Assembly: GCA_026018925.1 (NCBI GenBank)
Contig: JAKSZU010000029.1
Location: 15,551,778-15,615,777, forward strand
DNA: 64,000 nt
Reading direction: 5' to 3'
Source: Tupaia tana
Taxonomy: Eukaryota; Chordata; Mammalia; Scandentia; Tupaiidae
In this document: one piece after another, positions 23,085 through 32,960 of the stretch
Layout of the letters: every line of letters begins with the position of its first letter
Position numbering within the stretch: the stretch's first letter is position 1
Notes under the pieces: model-generated
What the model saw: only the letters and a program-made list of their open reading frames with translations
Told to the model about the DNA's origin: nothing
Databases searched by the model: none
Program-made: the position numbers and the translations under genes

Positions 23085-23603
23085 CCTATTTCTGACCTTC
23101 TGCTTTCTCACCCTCTTCTCACACTATCTCTGGTATCTACATTGTCTTCCATTCCTTTTCCCCCATATTTTATTGATCACACAATTTCTTAACTCTAACT
23201 ACATTCAATAGAAAGTTCAGCTGGTAATATCAAGAAAAGCAGTTTTAACGTTAATAAATCAAAGAAATCCTAAGGAACTTTGCTTAAAACTTAAAGCCGG
23301 GAAACAAGTTAGGATTCTGTTCGAATAGTAGGTCAGGAACCTATCAACAGCTCAAGACAGGACAAAAATCCTTAAAATCAGACAACAAAGCCTAGAAGAA
23401 AATCAGCAATGTTTTAGTCCAAAAGTCATAAAATGCTATTTCACCAGTTCAGTCTCATGTACTTAATCTATCTTCTGTTGTGGTTTGATCTTCCCTATTG
23501 AATTCTGGGGTATAATATTCAACTCTAGTCTAGTCCCTATGATTAAGTTGGCCATTTTCTTAGTTTTTGAACTCTTATTTCTGTGTGTCTGTATTTAATA
23601 ATT

Positions 23604-24320
23604 TTTCTTTCATTTATTTATTTTTACATTTTTCCACAAACATTTACTTTACATGTCAAAAAATTTTAGCTCATACTCCATAGTTCTTGACAGTTTACAA
23701 AAAACTTTCAAAATTTCAAAATACTAAATTTTAAAGGTAATGTTCAAAATATTTCTTATAATTTTGTACAATTTTATGACTCTATAACAACAGAAGCAGT
23801 ATGGTTTCAAATATATATATATATACACTCGGTATATATTAAGTGGGGACATACAGTACCTCTCCTTCACAGCATGGCTTGCTTCACTCAGCAGTAAGTC
23901 TTCCATATTCATCCACTTCCTTTCAACATCCAGGGTTTTGTTGTTTTTTTATGGATGAATAGTATTCCATTGAGTATATGTGCCACAGTTTTTCTAACCA
24001 TTCATCAGTTCCTGGGCATTTAGGTTGTTTCCATGACTTAGCAATTGTGAAAAGTGCCACAATAAACATCGATGTGCAATCACTTTTTCGATTAAGTATT
24101 CTTCTGTCCTTCGGGTAGATACCAAGGAGTGGGATTGCTGGATTATATGGTAGTTCTATTTGTAGATTTTTGAGGAATCTCCAAATTGTTCTCTACAGTG
24201 GTTGGACCAATTTACATTCCTACCAGCAGTGTAAGAGAGTTCCCTTTTCACCACACCCCCTCCAGCACTTATCTTTTTTTTTTTTTAATCTTAGACATTC
24301 TGACTGGGGTTAGGTGATAT
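23604..24320 (-). mobile_element. 5'-truncated L1 nested in half-L1 element C
   Basis: Reverse of the ORF2 C-terminus and 3'UTR: the ATTCCATTGAGTATATGTG region, reversed 'aacccaaatgcccag', and the reversed 'ccacctaacccc' at its 5' end. The target site gtatttaata is duplicated: about 23590 on the left and about 24322 on the right. The A-rich tail is the T-rich stretch after 23604. Insertion postdates element C. Confidence 0.85.
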
Positions 24321-24329
24321 GTATTTAAT

Positions 24330-25320
24330 ATTTTTGATCTAGCACTCCATTGAGAACTTCTTGAAGATTTGGTCTGGTCCTGGTAAATTCTTTCAGATTT
24401 TGTTTATCTGAGAATGTTCTTGTCTTTTCTAACCATATGAAGGATAATCTTGCTGGGTATGGTGTTCTTGGTTGAAATTGCCTTTCCCTTAACACTTTGA
24501 GTATATTTTCCCATTCTTTCCTCGCTCTCATTGTTTCCAATGAGAGGTCTGCTGTTAGCCTGATGGGATATCCTTTGTAGGTAGCTTGCCATTTTTTTCT
24601 TGCCAATATTAGTATCTTGTCTTTGTTTGTGATTTTGGTCAATTTGACTATAATGGGTCTTGGAGAAGATTTTCTTGGGTTGATTCTATTTGGGGTCCTT
24701 TGTATGTCTCGGGACTGGATCTTTGAGCACTTCTCTAGGTTTGGAACATTTTCTTGCAGGATTTCATAGAATAGATTATCAAAGCTCTTATGAGTCTCTT
24801 CACCTTCTGGGATACCAATGATCCAGATGTTTAGACGTTTGATGTTATTTAGTATTTCTCATATATTATTCTCATTTTTGGGCAATATTCTCAGTCTTCG
24901 TGGTAGATTTTTGTAGGCCAACAGTTTTCTTTCCTACATCTGAGATTTTATTTACTGTATAATCTAGTCTACTTTTAATACTTTCAAGGGAGGTTTTGAC
25001 TTCCTGTATTATAACCTTCATCTCTAACAGGTCTATTTGATTCTATTTTAATGTGTGTAATTTCTCTTTTAGATCTTGCAAGAATTTCCTCACCTCCTGG
25101 AACTCGTCATCTTTCTACTTTCTCTTCTGCAGATTATTGTCTCTCTTCTCTTCCATCTCTGTTAGCTTTGCCATTATGAATATTCTAAATTCTATTTTTG
25201 ACATTTCTATAATTTCTATTGAGCTGTCTGTGGATGAAGAGAAGTTATTCTTTCCCTTGGAGGAGAGATATTTTCTTGCTTTCCCATATTTCTTGTGGCC
25301 CTGCAGTGATTTCCAGTCAT
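24330..25320 (-). pseudogene. ORF1 remnant of half-L1 element C
   Basis: Begins at the ATG complement at 25318-25320 (MTGNHCRATRNMGKQEN). It proceeds through the coiled-coil region (IFIMAKLTEMEEKRD) with several stops (for example after KRK and in the EN-rich part). The C-terminal domain is open as 24642-24325, including KWQATYKGYPIRLTADLS and LQEVLNGVL near the end. Broken in at least four places. Confidence 0.85.
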
Positions 25321-25687
25321 AGGATGGATGGTGTGTTTCTTTCTAAACTTGAAGTTCAATCTGAGCATTCAGGAGAGTGCAGAAAGAGGTTATCTGGAAT
25401 CCTTTTGCTGTCCAGTTTTGAATCCTTTGCACAGCAGATTCTGTAGATATTGAGGAATATGGTAACCCTAATAGCATTTTGATGTTTGGCTATAGTCCCC
25501 TTAGATCTGTCTAGAAACACAGTGAATGGAGATTGTGGAGAGATGAAATAAAAGAAAAAGAAAAGGAAACAGACAGAGAGAAAGCAACGATAACAAAGAA
25601 ACAGGGAAAAGGAGGAAAAAAGAAAAAAATACCTAAAATTATTATTTTTTAAAAAAATTGAAAACAGTGCAGTACGCTTGTGGGCCA

Positions 25688-25938
25688 CACAAAATCACTA
25701 GTTCTCAGGAGCCACGAAGGAACCTTTTTCCTGTAGGCCTGCCCCTCGCCACTCCTGGGTGGGAAGGGGAGAGGGGATTATTAGTAAGATAAAGGAAGGG
25801 CTGAAAACTGAGAAAATACATTACCTTAAAATATTTTAGAAAGGAAAATTACAAAAAAACTGACAACATATAGCCAGAGCATAGAGAGACAGAGACAGAG
25901 ACAGAGAGATAGCTTGAGGGGCTTCATACCATTAGAGA
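25688..25938 (-). repeat. Single 5'UTR monomer of half-L1 element C
   Basis: Contains 'ctagttctcaggagcc', 'gggattattagtaagata', the GA-rich block and 'ggggcttcatacca', in the monomer order. Lacks the ggctgaattatcag opening. Confidence 0.8.
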
Positions 25939-25944
25939 TTTTTA

Positions 25945-28056
25945 TTTATTTATTTAGTTAGTTAGTTAGTTTTAATTTCAATTTATTTATTTGCATTCAT
26001 TCACTGTACATCATTACAACATACAAAATGAGATTTTCCATCCAGAGTGCACTGTATATTGTCTCAATCAAGCACATCAACAAACATGTTATTGTCAGCA
26101 GATGATCTTCCATTTCTTGTTTTCTGTATGTTTTGCTTTTTTTTCCCCCATCCTTGATTCCCTATCTCTTACCCTCTGCCATCTCCCATTCTCCTCCCAC
26201 ACTGTCTCTGGTATCTATGTTTGCTTTCTATACTGTTTCCCCCCCACATTTTATTGAATCACCAAAGACCCTAATCAATCCAAATACCCTCATAGCAAAC
26301 ACAGGTGACACACACATTTCCATGAACACAAGTCTAACTTTACGCATCCTATAAAGTAGCACCTAGCTGGGGCTACATATCTTACTGCAGTCATTGAATA
26401 GATATATATTTTTTTAAAAAAGATATATTTTTTTTCTGAAACTTTTTTTTTCACTTTACATTTTTTTTTCTCTTTAAATTTGTTTATTTTTACATTAATT
26501 CACTATACATCATTACAGCATACAAATGAATTTTCCATCCAAAATACACTGTGTATTGGCTCAATCAAGCACATCAACATACATGTTTTCAGCAAATAAT
26601 TTTTCAATTCTTATGTCTTATATACTTTGGTTTTTGTTTTGCCATCCTTGATTCCTTATCCCTCACCCTCTGCCATGTCCCACCCTCCTCCCACATTGTC
26701 TCTGGTATCCATGGTTGCTTTCTATGCCTTCCCCCCCATTTAATTGATTTCCTAATGAACTTAATTAGTCTAAATATATCCAATAGCTAGCACAGCTGAT
26801 CTATACCTATACATGAACCTAAGTCTGACTTTAGGTATAAACCCCAGTGAGTAGACTGAACATATTATAAAGTAGTACCCAGCTGGGGCTATATAGCTTA
26901 CTGCAGTCATCAAATATGGATTTTTTAAAAAATTTCGATATGAACAGTTTTACCATTTTTTTTTTCTCCTGCAACTTTTTTTTAAATTACTTTCATTCCC
27001 TGAGCCTCATCACAACGTACTAAATGCGGTTTCCCATCTAGAATAAACTGCATAGTGGCTTAATCATGCATGTTATCATCAATAATATGCCATTTCTACT
27101 TTCATACACATGTATACATATATATGTTTTTTACCCCATGTTTGACACTCTGCCCTTTCCCACTCTCTTATTACACTATCTCTGCTATATACAGTTGTCG
27201 TCCATTCCTTTTTCCCCAACATTTTGTTGATCACACAATATCATAAGTAATCTAACTACTTTCAGCAGGTAATTTTGAGAAGAGTAGTTTTGAACTGGTA
27301 ATGATATTTCCTTGAAACTTAAAGCCTAGAAACAGGTTAGTATTCTGTTCAAATAGTAGGTACATGCACCTATCAACAGCTCAAGACAGGACAAAAATCC
27401 TTTAAAACCAGAAAACAACGCTTAGGAGAAAAGCAGCAATAATTTAGTCAAGTCACAGAATGTTGTTTTATCGGTTCAGTCTCATGTACTTAATCTTTCT
27501 TCTGTTAAGGTTCGATCTTCCAGATTGAATTCTGGGAAATGATATTCATCTCCAAACATTGTCCCTACAATTAAGTTGCCCATTTTCTTAGTTTTTGAGC
27601 TCTTATTTCTGTGTGTCTGCATTTAATTTTACTGACATAGCACTCCCTTAAGAACTTCTTGGAGATCTGGTCTGGTGCTGGTAAATTCTTTCAGGTTTTG
27701 TTTATCTGGGAAAGTTTGTGTCTTTTCTTCCCAAATGAACGATAACCTTGCTGGGTACAGAATTCTCGGTTGAAATTGCTTTTCCCTTAATACTTTGAAT
27801 ATATTTTCCCATTCTCTCCTTGCTCGCATTGTTTCCAATGAGAGGTCTGCCGTTAGTCTGATGGGATACCCTTTGTAGGTAACTTGCCTTTTTTCTCTAG
27901 CCAGACTTAGTCTCTTGTCTTTGTCTGTGGTTTTGGTCAATCTGGCTATGACGTGTCTTGGAGAAGATCTTCTTGAGTTGATTCTATTTGGGGTCCTCTG
28001 TATTTCTTGGGACTGGATCTTTAAGTGCCTCTCCAAGTTTGGAAAGTTTTCTTGCA
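25945..28056 (-). mobile_element. Half-L1 element B, 3' (non-inverted) part
   Basis: Minus strand: ORF1 C-terminal half (28056-27629), module R (about 27630-27290), P (about 27290-26985), P head (about 26960), Q copy 2 (26930-26465), a second P head (about 26440) and Q copy 1 (26400-25975). The 5' part lies inverted at 28057-28785. The extra P-head plus Q block suggests internal unequal exchange. Whether Q copy 1 belongs to B or is a separate insertion is uncertain. Confidence 0.7.
27629..28056 (-). pseudogene. ORF1 C-terminal half, element B
   Basis: Open from the ENFPNLE motif at 28056 through ERHLKIQSQEIQRTPNRIN, KRQVTYKGYPIRLTADLS and IWEEKTQTFPDKQNLKEF to LKGVLCQ and the stop at 27629. 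This gives the family's intact C-terminus and is the reference for lesions in the other copies. Confidence 0.9.
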
Positions 28057-28785
28057 GGAACAGCCCTTCTTCAAGAGACAGTCAGCTCCATGACTCCTGC
28101 GATGTAGCCATTTTGGGAGAAAGGAAGATGTCCCACTGCTAACTGGGCCTCCAGCATACAAAACCTGCGTGATTGAACCTCCAAGTTCGGGAAGAAACCG
28201 ACCACCTACCAGATGACTAGAAATCGCTGCAGGACCACAAGAAATATGGGGAAGCAGGAAAATACTTCTCCCACAAGGGAAGCGGATAGCTCCTCTTCAT
28301 CCACACACAGTTCAATGGAAATCATGGAAATGTCTGATAAAGAATTCAGAACATTCATAATGGCCAAGCTAACAGAGATGGAAGAGAAGAGAGACAAGGA
28401 ACTGCTGAAGAGGAAGGAGAAAGGAGTTGAAGAGTTTCAGGAGGTGAGGAAATTCATGCAAGATCTAAAAGAGGAATTTCACACTTTACAAAATAATCAG
28501 ATGGAACTGTTAGAGATGAAGGCTATAATACAAGAAGTCAAAATCTCCCTTGAAAGTATTAAAAGCAGACTAGATCATACAGAAAATAGAATCTCTAATG
28601 TAGAAGAGAAAATGGCTGGTCTAGAAAAATCCACCATGAAGACTGAGAAAATGGCCTCAAAATTTGAGAATAATATGCGAGAAGTACTAGATACAATTAA
28701 ACGTCCAAACATCCGGATAATAGGCATCCAAGAGGGTGAAGAGACTCATAAGGGCATTGATAATCTGAAACTTTCTTTTTTGTAA
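28057..28785 (+). mobile_element. Half-L1 element B, inverted 5' part
   Basis: Plus-strand 5'UTR (28057-28212) and the N-terminal part of ORF1 (28213-28765). It ends at HKGIDNL, and the minus part resumes at ENFPNLE, so only a few codons (the FHEI region) are missing. This is the expected outcome of twin priming during target-primed reverse transcription. Confidence 0.85.
28213..28765 (+). pseudogene. ORF1 N-terminal half, element B
   Basis: Starts ATG 28213 (MTRNRCRTTRNMGKQEN). Open for about 185 family codons: a Ser-rich stretch (residues about 25-36), a heptad-rich coiled coil (about residues 45-155, KEFRTFIMAKLTEMEEKRD onward) and the RRM opening RPNIRIIGIQEGEE. The last five codons (KLSFL) come from the neighbouring element. 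No lesion inside the preserved part. Confidence 0.9.
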
Positions 28786-29341
28786 CTCAATTTACATTCC
28801 TTTCCTATGCATCATCACAGCACACGAAATGCAATCTCCCATCCAGTACACACTGCATAGTGACTCAATCATGCACATTACAAAAAATTTTCCATTTCTA
28901 GTTCCTAGAAATATTTCCACCCCTCTTTCTGACTCTTTGTCCCTTCCCACCCTCCTCTCACACCACTTCCGGTGTCCACAATTGTCCTTCATTCCCTTCC
29001 CACCCACATTGCATTGATCACACAATTTCCTACATAATCTAACTACTTTCAATGGTGAGTTCACTCATTACTAATAAGAAAACCAGTTTTAACTTAAATC
29101 AAAGAAATGCCAAGGAACTTTGCTTAAATCCAGGAAACAGGTTAGGATTCTGTTCAAATGGTAGGTGCATGAACCTATCAGTCTCATGTACTTTTATTTT
29201 CTGTTCTGGTTCAATTTTTCTGATTAAATTCTGGTATATAATATTCAACTCCAGACTTGTCCCTATGATTAAGTTGGCCACTTTCTTAGTTTTTGGACTC
29301 TTACTTCCGTGTGTCTGTGTTTAATTTTCCTGATATAGCAC

Positions 29342-30321
29342 ACCCTTGAGAACTTCTTGGAGATATGCTCTGGTGCTGGTAAATTCTTTCAGGTTTTGTT
29401 CATCTGAGAATGTTCTTGTCTTTTCTTCCCACCTGAAAGATAATCTTGCTGGGCACAGTATTCTTGGCTGAAATTGCTTCTCTCATAACACTATGAATAT
29501 ATTTTCCCCTTCTCTCCTCACTCGCATTGTTTCTGATGAGAGATCTGCTGTTAGCCTGATGGGATGTTCTTTGTAGGTAACTTGATGTTTTTCTCTTGTC
29601 AATCTTAGTATCTTGCCTTTGTCTGTGGTTTTGGTCAACCTGGCTATAATGTGTCTTGGGAAAGATATTCTTGGGTTGATTCTATTTGGAGTCCTTTGTA
29701 TTTCCTGGGACTGGATCTTCAAATTCCTCTCTAGGTTTGGAAAGTTTTCTTGCAGGATTTCATGGAATAGATTACCAATGCCCTTATGGGTCTCTTCACC
29801 TTCTGGAATGCCAATTATCCAGATATTTGGACGTTTGATGGTATCCAGTACTTCTCGCACATCATTCTCAAATTTTTGGGCCATTTTCTCAGTCTTCGTG
29901 GTGGATTTTTCTAGGCCAGCCATTTTCTCTTCTACATCTGAGATTCTATTTTCTGAATGATCTAGTCTGCTTTTAATACTTTCAAGGGAGATTTTGACTT
30001 CTTGTGTTATAGACTTCATCTCTAGCAGTTCTGTTTGAGTCTTTTGTAAAGTGTGTAATTCCTCTTTTAGATTTTGCAGGAATTTCCTCATCTCCTGGAA
30101 CTCGTCAACTTCTTTCTCATTTCTCTTTAGCAGTTCATTATCTCTTCTCTCTTCCATCTCTGTTAGCTTAGACATCATGAATGATCTGAATTCCTTATCA
30201 GACATTTCCATGATTTTCACCAAACTGCTGTGGATGAAGAAGAGTCACTCTTTTCCCTTGGAGGAGAGGTATTTTCTCATTTTCCCATATTTCTCGTGAT
30301 CCGGTGGTGATTTCTTGTCAT
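29342..30321 (-). pseudogene. ORF1 remnant of element A
   Basis: Start ATG complement at 30319-30321 (MTRNHHRITRNMGK). A CAA-to-TGA-type stop follows immediately and a frameshift lies near 30220. Then 30223-29483 is open for 246 codons: MEMSDKEF, coiled coil, RPNIWIIGIPEGEE, FHEILQENFPNLER and YKEHPIRLTADLS. A further frameshift precedes the C-terminal segment. Confidence 0.9.
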
Positions 30322-30373
30322 CTGATGGATGGTGTGTTTTTTTTCAAATTTTTGAAGTTCAGTCGCCAGCTCA

Positions 30374-30996
30374 TTTGTTGGAGGCTGAATTATCAGTAGA
30401 AAATCTTCATTCCCTGAAAAATCTAGTTCACTGGAGCCATGCGGAACCTTCTTCTGAAGGCCCGGCTTCTTCTGCCTGACCATTCGAGTTTGTGGGCTGG
30501 AGGCTGAATTATCAGTAGAAAATATTTATTTTCTTTTTTCCCTGAAATCAGTAGTTCTTAGGAGCCATGGAGGAATCTTCTTCTGAAGGCCTGCCCTTTG
30601 CCTCCCTGGGTGGGAAGAGAAGAGGGGATTATTAACAAGATAAAGGAGAGCTGAAAGCTGAAAAAAACCTTAAAAATTTAAAAAAGAAAAAGTTACAAAA
30701 AAAGAGAAGACAGAAATGGAGGAGGAGAGAGACAGAGACAGAAATAAGGTGTGAGGGGCCTTCTACCACTCGAGTTTGTGGGCTGAAGGCTGAATTATCA
30801 GTAGAAAAATCTTTATTTCTTATTTTTTTTCTGAAATCATTAGTTCCCAGGATCCAAGGAGGAATCTTCTTCTGAAGGCCTTCCCCTTTCCTCTCCACTC
30901 GAGTTTGTGGGCTTGAGGCTGAATTATCAGTAGAAAATCTTCATTTCTCTTTTATTCCCTGAAATCACTAGTTCTCAAGAGCCATGGAGGAATCTT
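30374..30996 (-). repeat. 5'UTR monomers of half-L1 element A
   Basis: Four unit starts, each 'ggctgaattatcagtagaa', at about 30380, 30502, 30786 and 30916. One unit (about 284 bp) is complete; two are internally deleted to 120-130 bp and the last stops at 30996. Same order of blocks as the 315-bp unit at 1-5133. Here the motif reads tatCag where the array has tatGag. Confidence 0.85.
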
Positions 30997-30999
30997 GAA

Positions 31000-31419
31000 A
31001 TTATCCTACTCCTTTGTAAATCATAAGGTTCATTTCTGCCAAGATGGAGTTGCAGATCTGAGAGTCATGTTGGACATAGCAATGAAATGTCTTCTGTGCA
31101 CTAGTGAGGATGCATTGATGACTGACATTATTTCTTTCCCTTCCTGCTAAGGCATCAGACAATTAGAATATTGTGGATCTTGATATTTTGTATTTATTTT
31201 TTAAAAGAATTATTCATTTTATTTTATTTATTATTATGCTTTTATTTGTGTGGACAGAAGTCTGACTACTTTTTCTATTTTCCAAAATCTTTTCAAAAGG
31301 GACTGGGGAAGTCATGCCCACAAACATTAACAGACCATTTATTTTCTATTAACAGGAATCTTCCTACCTCCTGTCCCTGGCATAGTATTTTTGAGATGTA
31401 TATTTCAACTGATTACAGT
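31000..31419. other. No feature recognised
   Basis: Mixed sequence; short AT-rich tract near 31195-31240 could be a SINE tail. Confidence 0.3.
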
Positions 31420-31785
31420 ATATTCTTTTACTTATCTCTTCCTAAGACACAGAACTTCCCTTTTCCTTGAGATGTAGATTAAGCCTTTCTTTAACTAATC
31501 TCTTCCCAAGACACAGATCTTCCCTTCCAATCACCAACCTAAGAATTGTGGAACTCATCTATAACCTACAAGCCCCCCCTTCCCCACTTCTACATGTCCT
31601 GCCTTTTTGGGCCAGACCAATGGAAAATCTCTTCACTAAATGTTGTCTGTCAATCTCAAAAACAAATAAAAGGAACCCCTGTACATGATCACCCTGAGAA
31701 AAGTTATGTATGTCTCTTCTTGGGGCCTAGGTCACTCACATTTGGCTTGGAAATAAACCACATTGAGTATTAATTATTAATTTTT
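31420..31785 (+). mobile_element. Possible solo LTR of an endogenous retrovirus
   Basis: 'ccaatcaccaacctaag', 'ctacaagccccccctt', 'tttttgggccagaccaatg' and, near the end, 'ggggcctaggtcactc' with AATAAA at about 31753 look like the U3-R part of a mammalian LTR. No internal retroviral sequence is seen on either side. A tandem hint, 'cttcccaagacacagatctt' against 'cttcctaagacacagaactt', lies about 70 bp apart. Recognition is tentative. Confidence 0.4.
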
Positions 31786-31789
31786 ACAG

Positions 31790-31945
31790 TTGGTTATTTT
31801 TCCATCGACATTTGCTATAGTGCATATGTATTCAGCATAGAGAGACAGAGAGAGAGAGAAAGAAAGCAAGTGACCAGGTTGGCACTCAAACTGCAGTCAA
31901 CCATGTGTCTGTCAATAACCTTGACAACACATCACTTGCTGGCCC
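31790..31945 (-). mobile_element. Short SINE
   Basis: Minus strand, 'catttgctatagtgcatatg' to 'catcacttgctggccc'. Confidence 0.75.
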
Positions 31946-31959
31946 ATATTTATTTATTT

Positions 31960-32188
31960 AGAAAAATATATTTTTTTGATAGGACATAGACACTCACCAG
32001 AGAACCATAGAGACTGAAAGTGAAAATAAATCCCCCAGGGGGGATGGTCACACCACAGTCCCTTCTCCTCCGTTATCCCCTCAGGGTTATGGTCATGCAG
32101 GACTGGTGTGAGTTTTAAGTTGAGTCCAGGACTCTAGACACAGTTAGGGATTCCAGTGCCTTAACCATTATAAAACCTGTGGGTCCAA
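31960..32188 (-). mobile_element. Long SINE
   Basis: Minus strand, 'ttttttgataggacatag' to 'aaacctgtgggtcc'. Confidence 0.75.
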
Positions 32189-32189
32189 T

Positions 32190-32751
32190 TTTTGTGAATT
32201 TTAACACCATTTAAAAAATCTTGACAACAGTCTTGGTCTCTCTTGGTCACATTACAAAGCTTATTTTCTCAGGACGGGGTTATCCCCAAAGTTTTACTTG
32301 GACATTATGAAATCTTAAAGTCTAGAGAATTAAAACAATCCAAAACATGTTTTTCCCAAGTTTATTTATTTAATTATTTATTTTTTATCAAAATGGTGGG
32401 TGATAGGTGCAGAGCCCCAGGACAGTGAAATCCTCAGATCTCCTGGATGGGACTTAAATGAAACAGTAAAAAGACAGGGAAGCCAGAGCTGCTTAGATTA
32501 AGAGTGAATCTCAGCACCATGGCTCTTGTGGAAATGCCTTTTTAAATGCTTCTAGCTATGTCCCTATCTGTCATGCCAGTCTGGCACATACTTTGGAGAG
32601 CTCAAAGGCAGATCAGGGAAGTGAGAATTCTCTTTGTCCCCCACAGAGTTGCCTCTCCTAACAGAGACTGAGATTTCAGACACAATCCAGTTTCATCACC
32701 CTCTCAGCTCATACACATATGACTTGTTATCTGTGTTGAATCAGCTCAGAC
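32190..32751. other. Upstream region of the V2R pseudogene
   Basis: No repeat recognised except an AT-rich tract at 32360-32390. A promoter for the receptor would lie here or further left, but I see no motif that decides it. Confidence 0.3.
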
Positions 32752-32960
32752 ATGTCATTACCTTTGATTTTCCTATTTCTACAGCCTTTACAAATGGCTT
32801 ATGCAATGAAATATAAGAGCTGTCTTGTATACCTGAAGCCAAGTGCCTACAAGGATGGAGACCTGATACTGGGTGGGTTTTTCCCTTTTAATATCTTGGA
32901 GATACAATCTGCACATAAAAGTTTTCTGATAAGGCCAACTGAACAGGTGTTAGATACTTG
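32752..32960 (+). pseudogene. VMN2R: V2R pseudogene exon 1 (signal peptide)
   Basis: Starts MSLPLIFLFLQ, a hydrophobic signal-peptide-like stretch, and continues to the family's YKDGDLILGGFFPFN motif. Open to its splice donor ggtaagt (GT at 32961). An alternative in-frame ATG lies at 32794. No lesion seen in this exon. Confidence 0.85.

Larger units (their letters stand above)
22230..25938 (-). mobile_element. Half-L1 (HAL1-like) element C, ORF1-only
   Basis: Read on the minus strand: partial monomer (25938-25688), 5'UTR, ORF1 remnant (25320-24330), module R (24330-24320 and 23603-23250), module P (about 23250-22790), module Q (about 22780-22240). R opens with sequence homologous to the L1 ORF1-ORF2 spacer and the first bases of ORF2 and then departs from L1, so ORF2 was never part of this family. 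A 5'-truncated L1 is nested in R (23604-24320). HAL1 elements are known mammalian ORF1-only L1 relatives; assignment to that category is by architecture. Confidence 0.75.
28786..30996 (-). mobile_element. Half-L1 element A, ORF1-only
   Basis: Minus strand: monomers (30996-30374), 5'UTR, ORF1 remnant (30321-29342), module R (about 29340-29095), module P (about 29090-28800) and a T-run (cttttttg, 28773-28781) marking the A-tail. Module Q is absent, so the 3' end is truncated relative to B and C or uses an upstream end. Confidence 0.75.

Noticed and set aside
22907..23211. Tyr/Ile-rich open frames
   Set aside because: Translations of TA/TG microsatellites.
24325..25320. Element C as an ordinary L1 with ORF1 followed by ORF2
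   Set aside because: The ORF2 segment is bounded by a duplicated gtatttaata and interrupts module R, so it is a later insertion.
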